Shown here: one piece after another, positions 36,181 to 45,313 of the stretch
Layout of the letters: each line of letters starts with the position of its first letter
Numbering within the stretch: the stretch's first letter is position 1
Assembly (NCBI GenBank): GCA_001314905.1
Contig: LJZT01000007.1
Location: forward strand, 17,453-81,452
Source: Phormidium sp. OSCR
Lineage (GTDB): Bacteria > Cyanobacteriota > Cyanobacteriia > Cyanobacteriales > Geitlerinemataceae
DNA length: 64,000 bases
Reading direction: 5' to 3'
Notes under the pieces: model-generated
Database searches by the model: none
What the model saw: only the letters and a program-made list of their open reading frames with translations
Told to the model about the DNA's origin: nothing
Position numbers and translations under genes: made by a program

Positions 36181-36843
36181 TCACGACGTTCGTTGGTATT
36201 CCAAGCAGAGCGTGGGGCGGTTGGTTCCGCTGGGGCGGTGACGCTGAACTTCTTGCAGGCCGTGTTGAGAAATCTGTTGCAGTTCGCTCTCTGAGAGGGG
36301 CCAAGGAGGTCCATCGGGTTCAGCCTCGTCTTCGCGAATATTGGTAATCAGAAATAGGGTTCCGTTGGGGGCCAGGAATTGGCAAATGGCGCGTAGGGTT
36401 GGCTGACGAACCTTCAGGGGGAGGGCTTGAATGGTGCGACATTCAAAGACGAGATCAAACGCTTGTGAATGAGTTTGGGCAAACTCGAATAAGTCGGCCA
36501 CTTGATAATTTACTGAGGAGTTGGGGAATCGTTCTTTACACCAGGCGATCGCCGTCGGGGAGATATCAAAGGCTGTCACCTGATACCCCTGTTCGGCCAA
36601 GGCTTCGGCATCATCGCCTAAGCCACAGCCAACCACTAAGGCTCGTTGGGAGGAATTGGGGCCACGCTGATCCAACCAGGCCAGCAAATGGGGGTTCGGC
36701 TGCATCAGCGCCCAAGGAATGGCATCGGCTTCCCCCTCAGCGGTGGTGTACACCTGCTCAAACCAACGGGATGGATTGGCATCTTCTGTTGCTTTGGTGG
36801 CGATGTTACGAATATACTCCCGGCGGGATTGAGGCTCAGACAT
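36181..36843 (-). CDS. Class I SAM-dependent methyltransferase (TPMT-like)
   Basis: A 220-residue methyltransferase. The N-terminal WFEQVYTTAEGEADAIPW segment resembles thiopurine-methyltransferase-like proteins. Motif I is RALVVGCGLGDDAEALAEQG, strand 2 ends in VTAFDISPTAIAWCKERF, and motif IV is AFDLVFECRTIQALP. The physiological substrate is unknown; such proteins can detoxify thiols or halides. It converges with the channel gene, 18 bases apart. Confidence 0.87.
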   Translation of the reverse strand: MSEPQSRREYIRNIATKATEDANPSRWFEQVYTTAEGEADAIPWALMQPNPHLLAWLDQRGPNSSQRALVVGCGLGDDAEALAEQGYQVTAFDISPTAIAWCKERFPNSSVNYQVADLFEFAQTHSQAFDLVFECRTIQALPLKVRQPTLRAICQFLAPNGTLFLITNIREDEAEPDGPPWPLSESELQQISQHGLQEVQRHRPSGTNRPTLCLEYQRTS

Positions 36844-37029
36844 GGTGGATTTTCTTGAATAATCAACTTATTGAGTATACAAATTGACCCGGCCAATGGA
36901 TTGTTCAAAATAGCGATCGCCGTCAAACCCCAATTCCTACGCCAGCCTCTGAATCAGGCGTGAGGTCAGTCACACCAAAGCTCAATGAATCGGTCACAGT
37001 AGAAGGACTCGCTCAACTCTCCTGAGATT

Positions 37030-38871
37030 ATGGCCATACCTCTGACCGTTGAACCACCAGGACGGACTCCCCGAAGTCTTCTATCTGTACTTCTATCTAT
37101 GAGCATTTTGCGGGCGATCTCCATGTCCATTGGTGTTGCCCTATCACTCCTGAGCGTCCCCAGTTCAGCCCTCGGGCAATCCTTTCGAGACACCTCAGAC
37201 CATTGGGGAGGCGATTGTATCAGCAAACTGGCTGCCGAGAACGCCCTCAATGGATATCCCGATGGCAGCTTTCGCCCCAATCATCCTGTCACCCGGGCGG
37301 AGTTTGCGGTTCTCATGCTGAATAGCTTTCCCGACGTGAGAGCGCGATATCAAGATGAACCTGAGTTTAGAGATCTCTCCAGGGATCATTGGGCTTATTC
37401 GAGCATCCAAACAGCCTATCGCAAGGGGATTTTTGTCGGCTATCGGGATCAAACCTTCCGGGCCGATCAATCCATTACTCGTATCGAAGCCCTGGCCATT
37501 CTCTCGACTCTAATTCGCCGGCCGTCTCACCAGCGTTATCGAGAGCGAGGGTTGGCGATTCCCCCCAATCCTCAGCAAGTCCTGGCTGAGATGGTCCAAG
37601 ATGCTCAAGAGACTCCCGATTGGGCGCAAGAGGCGGCCAGTGCGGCGGCGGCGAGTTTTTTAATTGTCGATTATCCCAACGGACAACGATTACGACCCCA
37701 AGCGGCCAGTACTCGGGCTGAGATTGCGGCCTTTTTATGTCAATCTCGGGATTGGCATGGTTTGGTTCCCATCGCGGCGGTGGCCGGGAATCAGCATTTT
37801 TCGGGCCATCCTGGGTTTGCGATCGTGCAGGAGGCGACGATCCGAGGCCAAGCGGCTTGGTTTGACCGCCAACGAGAGAGGGTGGTTCGACCGGTTCCCC
37901 CTGCTGGCTGGCAGGTACAAGAACTCGGAGATCTGGCCGAGGAGCGGCTGGCGGCTCTGTTTGAGGATGAGTCGGGAACTCGGCGTTGGGGCTATTTTGA
38001 TGACGAGGGTCAGTTGGCGATCGCCCCTGAGTTTAGCAGTGCGGCTGAATTTTCTGAAGGTCTCGCGGCGGTCTCACAACAGGGCCAGTATGGGTTTATT
38101 GATGCTACGGGTCAGATCGTCATTCCGGCCCAATTTGAGGCGGTTCAACCCTTCCGTGAAGGGCTGGCCGCCGTCCGTCGCCAGGGACAATGGGGCTTTA
38201 TCGATCGCAGCGGCCAAGAGGTCATCGCGCCCCAATTCGTCGCCGTTGCCCCTTTTTCTGAGGGGTTAGCCCGCATTGAAACTCGCTCTGGTAACCAGAG
38301 TCACTATGGCTTTATCGATCGCAACGGCCAAGCGGTGATGGCGGCCCGGTTCAAGGAGGCTCGCTCCTTTTCTGAGGGCTTAGCTGCCGTCTGTGTTGAG
38401 GATCGAGATAGCGGACTAGACCGTTGTGGGTACATCAATCCCCAAGGAGATTGGGTCATTGAGGGAACCCTGGGCCTCGGGGGCGACTTTTCATCAGGGG
38501 TTGCCGCTATCCGTCGCCTTCAGAGGGGTTCTCGTGTCGAAGTTGGCTATAGCGATCGCAACGGCCACTGGGAAATCGCCCCAGAATCACTGACGCAGGA
38601 GTTAGGTGGCGTCGCCCGAGACTTGGGAACCTTCGTGGATGGATTTGCCAGCCTCCGGGTTGGGGAAAACGCCGGAATCATCGATCGCCAAGGTCGTTTG
38701 GTGGTTCCCCTCAAGTTTTCAGCCATTGGCGAGATGGCTCAGGGCTATGCACGAGTTCACTATGGCGGTATTTGGGTGAGCTATGTCGGCGGCTATGATC
38801 ATTCTGCGATGCCGTTCTACCAAACGAATTTGGAAAGTGGACGCTGGGGATATATCAAACTCCCAGATTAG
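37030..38871 (+). CDS. SLH-domain protein with WG-repeat C-terminal half
   Basis: A 613-residue exported protein. A signal sequence (about 15-50) precedes SLH-type modules at about 51-105 (SFRDTSDHWGGDCI then GYPDGSFRPNHPVTRAEFA), 115-165 (FRDLSRDHWAYSSIQ) and 195-240. SLH domains anchor proteins to the peptidoglycan-linked cell surface or, in cyanobacterial porins, to the wall. Residues about 320-600 are WG repeats of the form GxYGFIDxxGQxVIxPxFxxxxxFxEGLAxV (for example GQYGFIDATGQIVIPAQF). The combination suggests a wall-bound binding scaffold; no enzymatic domain is visible. It lies between a methyltransferase and a desaturase gene with no obvious link. Confidence 0.88.
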   Translation: MAIPLTVEPPGRTPRSLLSVLLSMSILRAISMSIGVALSLLSVPSSALGQSFRDTSDHWGGDCISKLAAENALNGYPDGSFRPNHPVTRAEFAVLMLNSFPDVRARYQDEPEFRDLSRDHWAYSSIQTAYRKGIFVGYRDQTFRADQSITRIEALAILSTLIRRPSHQRYRERGLAIPPNPQQVLAEMVQDAQETPDWAQEAASAAAASFLIVDYPNGQRLRPQAASTRAEIAAFLCQSRDWHGLVPIAAVAGNQHFSGHPGFAIVQEATIRGQAAWFDRQRERVVRPVPPAGWQVQELGDLAEERLAALFEDESGTRRWGYFDDEGQLAIAPEFSSAAEFSEGLAAVSQQGQYGFIDATGQIVIPAQFEAVQPFREGLAAVRRQGQWGFIDRSGQEVIAPQFVAVAPFSEGLARIETRSGNQSHYGFIDRNGQAVMAARFKEARSFSEGLAAVCVEDRDSGLDRCGYINPQGDWVIEGTLGLGGDFSSGVAAIRRLQRGSRVEVGYSDRNGHWEIAPESLTQELGGVARDLGTFVDGFASLRVGENAGIIDRQGRLVVPLKFSAIGEMAQGYARVHYGGIWVSYVGGYDHSAMPFYQTNLESGRWGYIKLPD

Positions 38872-38949
38872 TCGCTGAGACAATGGCTTGTAGAATGAGC
38901 TAATAAACTATAACCCCCCAGGGGCTTCGCTTGACCGAGCTACTCCGAT

Positions 38950-39975
38950 ATGACGACCACTTCCCCGCCTCCGACGACTATGCCGGATATTGAACGACGG
39001 ATTCGCCAGGCGATCGCCCCGTCGCAGTTACGTCAATGGTTAACCCTCAATCCAACTCGGGCTTATCGGGATATCATCCTGGACTGGTTGGGAATTGGTC
39101 TCGGTTTGGCGATCGCCGCTCAATTCCAGACTCTTTGGAGTTATGCGATCGCCATCCTCATCATCGGCAACCGTCAATATGCCCTCTTTATCCTGGCCCA
39201 TGATGCCATTCATGGGGCCTTGCATCCCAATCGTCGTCTCAATGACAGCCTAGCCCGCTGGTTGGTCTATGGTCCGATGTTTATGGCCCTAGAGGATGCC
39301 CGTCGCAATCATCTGCAACACCATCGCCACATGGGAACCCCGGCTGATCCCGATCGCTATCTCCATACCTTCGAGGGTAAAAACTCTCCTTTTGCCTTTC
39401 TCCTCTACTGTTCGGGCCTGGCCACCTTCGGCAAAACGGTTCTCAAAGTCACTCCCTTTGGACTCATGACATCGAGGAGACTGCCGACCCCGACCTCTAA
39501 CACTGGGGCCACCCCGCCTCAAAACCCACTCAAAGACTACGTTAAACAGCGCTTGCCGGTTTTGATTTGGCAGCCGCTACTCATTTGGCTATTTTGGCTC
39601 TCTCCGCTGCCAATTTGGGCGTATTTGCTGCTCTGGGTGTTTCCTATTTATGCCCTGGTCTTTGTTCCCGATGAAATTCGCGCTTTTTGCGATCATGGGG
39701 TTCTGCGTCATCCCGCCAGTAGCGGTGATTCTCTGCGGTTGGTGTCCTTCCGTCCCCCCCTCTGGGAAGCGGCGATGTTTGCTCCCCATCATATGCACTA
39801 TCACGCTGAACATCATCTCTGGCCGGCCATTCCCCACTACAAGTTACACTTGGCTCATGGTGCGGTGCGCGATCGCCGGGAAATCACGGTTCGCCCCAGT
39901 TACCTGGGGTTTCTCTGGCGGGTGGTGCGATCGCTGCCTCTGACGGACAAAACAGCAGTTATTTCGGGAAACTAG
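38950..39975 (+). CDS. Fatty acid desaturase-family membrane di-iron enzyme
   Basis: A 341-residue integral membrane protein with the three histidine boxes of the desaturase/hydroxylase family: HDAIH (about residue 86), HLQHHRH (about 122) and HYHAEHH (about 287). Four to six hydrophobic helices surround them. Spacing and flanks resemble the FA_desaturase family, but not clearly the acyl-lipid DesA, DesB, DesC or DesD enzymes, so carotenoid or another substrate is possible. The next gene, a methyltransferase, starts 5 bases after its stop codon, so the two are co-transcribed. Confidence 0.85.
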   Translation: MTTTSPPPTTMPDIERRIRQAIAPSQLRQWLTLNPTRAYRDIILDWLGIGLGLAIAAQFQTLWSYAIAILIIGNRQYALFILAHDAIHGALHPNRRLNDSLARWLVYGPMFMALEDARRNHLQHHRHMGTPADPDRYLHTFEGKNSPFAFLLYCSGLATFGKTVLKVTPFGLMTSRRLPTPTSNTGATPPQNPLKDYVKQRLPVLIWQPLLIWLFWLSPLPIWAYLLLWVFPIYALVFVPDEIRAFCDHGVLRHPASSGDSLRLVSFRPPLWEAAMFAPHHMHYHAEHHLWPAIPHYKLHLAHGAVRDRREITVRPSYLGFLWRVVRSLPLTDKTAVISGN

Positions 39976-39980
39976 GGGAT

Positions 39981-40985
39981 GTGGTACGGCTGAATCTACA
40001 ACAAGAATTTGTCTCTTGTGGCGTGTGTGGTAGTGATCGCTGGCATCCCTACGCCAGTGGCCAGGACTATGAATACGATACTTCAGGGGATATCTTTCAG
40101 ATTGTCCAATGTCGTCAGTGTAGCCACCGCTATCTCAACCCACGGCCGGTTACAGCGGAACTTCCTCGCATCTATCCCCCCCATTACTATGCCTATAACT
40201 ACGATCAGGCCATTCACCCTGTGGCTTTACGAGCCAAGGATTGGTTAGATCGTGGTAAAGTGCAAGGCTGGATTGGCGATCGCCTCCGTCAACCTCACCC
40301 AAACCGTAGAACGTCCCCCGAGAAAGCCTTGCGGGTTCTCGATGTTGGCTGTGGGAACGGACGCTATCTCAAGCGGTTACATCATCTGGGTTTAGCGAAA
40401 CATAACTTGTTTGGCGTGGAAATGAATCAAGAGGCTATTCATCACCTCAACGACGAGGGATTCCAAGGCTATTACGGACGTTTAGAAGCTGTCGCCTCAG
40501 AATTGCCCGAGAATAGCTTTGATGTGATTGTTTTGTTGCAAGTTCTCGAACACGTCGCCAATCCGGCTCAAATTATCCAGATTTTAGCCCAACTTCTCCG
40601 CCCCGGTGGCCGCTTAATTTTAGAAACGCCCAATATCGAGGGTTGGGATGCGCAACTCTTTAATCAGGGCTATTGGGGAGGCTATCACTTTCCCCGTCAC
40701 TGGCATTTATTTAACCGCAAAACCTTAGAGCGACTCTTTCGTGATGCGGGACTCGAGCCGGTTCACTTTCGCTCCTTACCCTCCCACGCTTTTTGGATTC
40801 TCTCCTATCACCATTGGTTCAAACATCAGCTGCACTGGCCGCACTTGGCAAAAACCTTTAATCCGTTGCAAAACATTCCTTTACTCAGTGTATTTACTAG
40901 CTTTGATTTAGTACGGGGTAAATTCGGCTTTTCGACATCCAACATTCAGGCGATCGCCCATAAACCTGATCCTGATTTGGGTTAA
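39981..40985 (+). CDS. SAM-dependent methyltransferase with N-terminal zinc-ribbon-like cysteines
   Basis: A 334-residue protein. The N-terminus has CGVCGSDRW and, 30 residues on, CRQCSHRYLNPRP, a pattern seen in sugar or small-molecule methyltransferases with a zinc-binding head. The methyltransferase core follows: VLDVGCGNGRYLKRL (motif I), FGVEMNQEA, FDVIVLLQVLEHV (motif IV) and LLRPGGRLILETPN. NYWGGYHFPRHWHLF-like residues near 225 are typical of this family. The start is GTG at 39981. It is tightly coupled to the upstream desaturase gene, which hints at modification of a lipid or glycan; that is inference. Confidence 0.87.
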   Translation: MVRLNLQQEFVSCGVCGSDRWHPYASGQDYEYDTSGDIFQIVQCRQCSHRYLNPRPVTAELPRIYPPHYYAYNYDQAIHPVALRAKDWLDRGKVQGWIGDRLRQPHPNRRTSPEKALRVLDVGCGNGRYLKRLHHLGLAKHNLFGVEMNQEAIHHLNDEGFQGYYGRLEAVASELPENSFDVIVLLQVLEHVANPAQIIQILAQLLRPGGRLILETPNIEGWDAQLFNQGYWGGYHFPRHWHLFNRKTLERLFRDAGLEPVHFRSLPSHAFWILSYHHWFKHQLHWPHLAKTFNPLQNIPLLSVFTSFDLVRGKFGFSTSNIQAIAHKPDPDLG

Positions 40986-41110
40986 ATTTGGGTTAAATTT
41001 CACATTAAGCTTAGGTTAAATTTTGGAAAGGGTTTCTGGTCTTAGATTACAGAGTTTTTAGCCAGTCCCGGATTCCAAGACAATTACCGTAGAATAGGTC
41101 AGAATTGAAG

Positions 41111-41134
41111 TGAGCGATCGCGCGTTATCGCTCA
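41111..41134. other. Hairpin upstream of the phosphatase cluster
   Basis: TGAGCGAT and ATCGCTCA form a perfect 8-bp stem around CGCGCGTT, about 140 bases before the first gene of the partner-switching cluster. It may terminate the preceding operon or be part of the 5' leader. Confidence 0.4.
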
Positions 41135-41274
41135 GCCAGACGATAGCCCTAAACTCAACGTATCTCACTGTTTCAACCGTATCCTAGAGATTTCGACGCG
41201 ATCGCAGGGTGTTCACAACCGGGTATAGGGTGTGGCTACGGTTCATTGTTTCTTGTTAATTGTTCATTGCTATC

Positions 41275-42621
41275 ATGCTAGAAATCGAAGGTATTTCTGA
41301 CATTTATGGAAGTTCGCTGGACAGCTTAAATCTCAACTCAAAACTGCAAGACTTAGCCCTAGAAAGCTTTAGTCTTGACATTGAAGTTCCCGGAAGCTTT
41401 TTAGTTCAGCAATTCAATCAAAACCCCTTGCTTCCCGGCGCAATTCTTCTAAAAAACAATAAATTTTTTGGCATGATTTCTCGTCGAAAATGCCTAGAAA
41501 TCATGAGTCGTCCCTATGGGATTGAGCTCTTCTACCACCGTCCCATCCAATGTCTCTATGACTTTGTAAAAACTGACCATCTCTCCTATCCCGGCGACAG
41601 CGACATTTTCACAGCCGCGCGTCAATGTTTGCAGCGATCGCCAGCCAACCTCTACGAACCCATCATTGTCATTCTCAGAGATGGCTCTCACCATCTCCTC
41701 GACGTTCATAAACTTCTCATCGCCCAATCCCAACTCTATGAAATCGCCAGTCAACTCCTAGAACAACGCCGTAAAGAACTCGATCGCGCCAATGCCGAAG
41801 TTCAAGAACTCAACGAACGTCTAAAAGCCGAAAACCTGCGTCTGAGTAGCGAAGTTCACATCGCGCACCAATTACAACAAATGCTACTACCAACAGACCA
41901 AGAACTCGCGCAAATCCAAGACCTAGACATCGCCGCTTACATGGAACCCGCCGCCGAAGTGGGCGGAGACTACTACGACATCCTACCCCATGCCAACGGC
42001 GTTAGAATCGGCATTGGTGACGTCACCGGCCATGGCCTCGAAAGCGGTGTTTTCACCATCATGGTGCAAACGGCCATCCGCACCCTTCTGTCGGCCGAAG
42101 AAACCGATCCGGTTCGCTTCCTCAGCATCCTCAACCAAACCATCTACGACAACGTCGAACGGATGAACTCTGATCGCAACCTCACCCTAAGTCTAATTGA
42201 CTACAACCAAGGGCAACTGCAACTGAGCGGCCAACATGAAGAAGCCATCCTACTGCGGCAAGACGGCTCCCTCGAACGGATTGATACCCTAGATCTCGGA
42301 TTTCCCATCGGACTCGACAACGACATCGACGCCTTCATCCACCCGATTCAACGAAACCTCGAGCCTGGAGAAACCCTGATCCTCTACACCGACGGCATTA
42401 CCGAAGCCGAAGCCCCCAACGGGGACTTCTACGGCATCGAGCGTCTGTGTCACATTGCCCGTCAATATGCCCATTGCAACGCCCAAGGAATCCAAGACGC
42501 GATCATTAAACACCTAAAAGATTATATCAACGGTCACAAAATATACGACGACATCACCCTATTAGTGTTAAAACGGAAGCTTCAGGGTAAACCGTCACAC
42601 CATACCCAACCCCAAACATAA
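41275..42621 (+). CDS. PP2C/SpoIIE-family protein phosphatase with N-terminal CBS-like input domain
   Basis: A 448-residue cytosolic phosphatase. Residues about 25-155 hold the pattern PGSFLVQQFNQNPLLPGAILLKNNKFFGMISRRKCLEIMSRPYG, reminiscent of CBS-type sensor modules. A coiled coil (about 155-205, ELNERLKAENLRLSSEV) leads to the PPM/SpoIIE catalytic domain, with metal-binding aspartates in EVGGDYYDIL and GIGDVTGHGLESG and a late Asp in LILYTDGITEAE. Such enzymes dephosphorylate STAS-domain antagonists. The catalytic domain closely resembles that of the next gene (same coiled coil, same EVGGDYYD and VTGHGLESG). I chose the ATG at 41275. Confidence 0.9.
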   Translation: MLEIEGISDIYGSSLDSLNLNSKLQDLALESFSLDIEVPGSFLVQQFNQNPLLPGAILLKNNKFFGMISRRKCLEIMSRPYGIELFYHRPIQCLYDFVKTDHLSYPGDSDIFTAARQCLQRSPANLYEPIIVILRDGSHHLLDVHKLLIAQSQLYEIASQLLEQRRKELDRANAEVQELNERLKAENLRLSSEVHIAHQLQQMLLPTDQELAQIQDLDIAAYMEPAAEVGGDYYDILPHANGVRIGIGDVTGHGLESGVFTIMVQTAIRTLLSAEETDPVRFLSILNQTIYDNVERMNSDRNLTLSLIDYNQGQLQLSGQHEEAILLRQDGSLERIDTLDLGFPIGLDNDIDAFIHPIQRNLEPGETLILYTDGITEAEAPNGDFYGIERLCHIARQYAHCNAQGIQDAIIKHLKDYINGHKIYDDITLLVLKRKLQGKPSHHTQPQT

Positions 42622-42725
42622 CAGCGGCAGACTCAACAGGCGATCGATGCGCCTACCGTGACGGGGGGCGGATTGTGTGTCACAATTTAACCTGAATTTA
42701 ACTGAACCTTGCCTGTTTGCTAACT

Positions 42726-45290
42726 GTGATTTCCTTGAGCGTGTTCTCACTCGTGTTCTCGATCGTACAACCACATGGGAGTGAGGGGAGCAGTTACCCA
42801 GTGTTCGATATTCTGTGGGTTCTAGTTTGTGCCGGTTTAGTCTTCCTGATGCAGCCGGGGTTCATGTGCCTCGAATCAGGACTAACACGCTCAAAAAATA
42901 GCATTAACGTTGCCGTAAAAAACTTTGCCGACTTTGGCATTTCGGTCTGTCTGTTTTGGGCCTTCGGCTACGCCCTCATGTTCGGCTCCTCCATCCTCGG
43001 CTGGCTGGGACAAAACAGTTTTTTTTTGGCGGTGGACAACGATCCCAAACTGGCCGCCTTCTTTCTCTTTCAAGCGATGTTTTGTGGAACCGCCACCACC
43101 ATCGTCTCGGGAGCCGTCGCTGAACGAATTAAGTTTGGCACCTATCTCGCCGTGGCCTGTCTCACCTCAGGGCTAATCTACCCAATCTTTGGTCATTGGG
43201 CCTGGAACCTAAAAGTCTCTGGCTTAGCCGGCGGTTGGCTCGGACAACTCGGCTTTGTCGACCTCGCCGGGAGTACCGTCGTCCATAGTATCGGCGGTTG
43301 GATCTCCCTGGCGGTTCTGTTGGTCATCGGCCCCCGCGTGGGGCGCTTCCTCCCCGACGGAACCCCGCAAAAAATCCAAGGGTCGAATTTACCCTTATCT
43401 GTCTTGGGAACCATGCTCCTCTGGCTGGGTTGGCTCGGCTTTAATGGAGGCAGTACCCTGGCCTTCAACGATCGCGTCGCGGCAATCATGGTGCATACGG
43501 TTCTGGCCGGAGTCGCTGGGATGATTACCGCCACCTTCTACAGTTGGTCCCGCCATCGCGTCCCGGAAGTTGAACTGCTCCTCAATGGCTCCCTGGGGGG
43601 TCTCGTCTCCATTACCGCCTCCTGTGATGTCGTCACCACCTCCGGCGCGGTTGTCATCGGCATTGGTGGCGGTCTAGTGACGCTCCTGGTTAGTTCCCTC
43701 CTCAAGCGCTTTCGCATTGACGACGCCGTTGATGCGGTTCCCGTTCACCTCGGTGGTGGTATTTGGGGAACCCTGGCTGTGGCCATTTTTGGCGATGTCG
43801 AGCTGTTGGGAACCGGACTGAGCCACGGAGAACAGTTTTTAGTGCAACTGCTGGCGGTTCTGGTGGCGGGCCTGTGGGCCTTTGGCATCACTTACCCCCT
43901 ATTGCGCTTTTGCCATTCACGAGTTCCCCTGCGCGTCTCCCCGGAAGATGAGGAGATGGGGTTAAACGTCTCCGAACATCGCGCCAAAACCGAAATCTAT
44001 GATCTGTTCCAGGTGATGGAGTCGCAAGCGCAAAACCAAGATTTGAGTTTGCGGGTTCCCGTTGAACCCTTCACCGAAGTTGGACAAATCGCCAAACGCT
44101 ACAACCAGGTGATGGAAGCCCTCGAAGATGCTGTCAACCGCACCAATGCCATTGTTAACACCGCCAGCGATGCGATTTTGACCTTTACCCCCGATGGCTT
44201 GAAAATCACCAACGCAAACCCCAGTACAGAGGCGATTTTTGGCTATCCGCGCCAGAAAATTCTCGGACAATCCCTCATGTCTTTGATTGATTGGGATGCC
44301 AGTTCTCAGAAGGCAGACCCTCTGCCTCGTCTATTACTCGAAGGACGGGCCGAACTGGTGGGCCGGCGGGCCGGTGGAAACGGGATTCCCCTGGAAGGGA
44401 CGGCTACTAAGGTCTGTGTGGGAGACCATTCGTTCTATACCGCCATTTTCCGGGATATTTCTGAGCGTAAGCAAGCTGAAACAGCTCTGGCTCAGGCTAA
44501 CGAAGAAATTACCCTTCTCAACGATCGCCTGCAAGCGGAAAACCTCCGCCTGGGGGCAGAATTGGACATCACCCGTCGTCTGCAAAAGATGTTGCTGCCC
44601 AAGAATCGGGAACTCAAGGCGGTGATGGGGTTAGAGATTTCTGGCTATATGGAGCCGGCCACGGAAGTCGGAGGCGACTACTACGACGTTCTCTGTCACG
44701 ATGGTGGCGTCAAAATTGGCATTGGCGATGTCACCGGCCATGGTCTCGAAAGTGGGATGCTGATGTTGATGGTACAAACAGCGGTGCGGACGCTGTTGGA
44801 GAATGATGAGGTCGATCCCAAACAGTTCCTCAATACCCTCAATCGCACCATTTACGGCAACGTACAACGCATGGACTCTGATCGCCACCTCACCTTAGCT
44901 TTACTGGACTACCGCGATGGGGAAATTCGCCTGAGTGGCCAGCATGAAGAAACGATTGTTGTCCGCGCTACGGGGGAGATTGAGCGGATTGACACCATCG
45001 ATTTGGGCTTCCCCATTGGCTTGGAGGCCAATATCAGTGAGTTCATCGATGAGAAACTCCTCAAACTCGATTCGGGCGATGTGGTGGTGTTATATACCGA
45101 CGGGATTACCGAAGCCGAAGACGAGCAAGGCCGCTTCTATGGGATTGAACGACTCTGCGATGTTGTGCGACACTATTTGCGTGAACCCGCTGAGATCATT
45201 CGACGGGCAGCCATTGAAGACCTACGCCGTCATATTGGGCGACAAAGGGTTTACGATGATATTACTTTGTTAGTAATGAAACAAAAGTAG
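42726..45290 (+). CDS. Ammonium transporter fused to PAS and PP2C/SpoIIE phosphatase domains
   Basis: A fusion of about 854 residues. Residues ~1-410 are a complete Amt domain with about 11 helices. It has SGLTRSKN, FQAMFCGTATTIVSGAVAER, the Asp and first pore His in VDLAGSTVVHSIGG, and the second pore His in VDAVPVHLGGG. A HAMP-like helix (about 430-465) and a PAS domain (about 470-590, AIVNTASDAILTFTPDG) follow. Then come a coiled coil and a PP2C domain (about 625-854) with EVGGDYYDVL, GDVTGHGLESG and VVLYTDGITEAE. There is no ATG near the N-terminus; GTG at 42726 is my choice, with TTG 42717 and GTG 42741 as alternatives. It is followed 23 bases later by an anti-sigma-like ATPase gene. Confidence 0.92.
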   Translation: MISLSVFSLVFSIVQPHGSEGSSYPVFDILWVLVCAGLVFLMQPGFMCLESGLTRSKNSINVAVKNFADFGISVCLFWAFGYALMFGSSILGWLGQNSFFLAVDNDPKLAAFFLFQAMFCGTATTIVSGAVAERIKFGTYLAVACLTSGLIYPIFGHWAWNLKVSGLAGGWLGQLGFVDLAGSTVVHSIGGWISLAVLLVIGPRVGRFLPDGTPQKIQGSNLPLSVLGTMLLWLGWLGFNGGSTLAFNDRVAAIMVHTVLAGVAGMITATFYSWSRHRVPEVELLLNGSLGGLVSITASCDVVTTSGAVVIGIGGGLVTLLVSSLLKRFRIDDAVDAVPVHLGGGIWGTLAVAIFGDVELLGTGLSHGEQFLVQLLAVLVAGLWAFGITYPLLRFCHSRVPLRVSPEDEEMGLNVSEHRAKTEIYDLFQVMESQAQNQDLSLRVPVEPFTEVGQIAKRYNQVMEALEDAVNRTNAIVNTASDAILTFTPDGLKITNANPSTEAIFGYPRQKILGQSLMSLIDWDASSQKADPLPRLLLEGRAELVGRRAGGNGIPLEGTATKVCVGDHSFYTAIFRDISERKQAETALAQANEEITLLNDRLQAENLRLGAELDITRRLQKMLLPKNRELKAVMGLEISGYMEPATEVGGDYYDVLCHDGGVKIGIGDVTGHGLESGMLMLMVQTAVRTLLENDEVDPKQFLNTLNRTIYGNVQRMDSDRHLTLALLDYRDGEIRLSGQHEETIVVRATGEIERIDTIDLGFPIGLEANISEFIDEKLLKLDSGDVVVLYTDGITEAEDEQGRFYGIERLCDVVRHYLREPAEIIRRAAIEDLRRHIGRQRVYDDITLLVMKQK

Positions 45291-45313
45291 CTTCTTCGGG
45301 AGTCTTGGCAGAT

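Noticed and set aside
42622..42716. NtcA site (GTA-N8-TAC) before the Amt-phosphatase gene
   Set aside because: No match with correct spacing; only a TGTGTCACA-like stretch, too weak to call.
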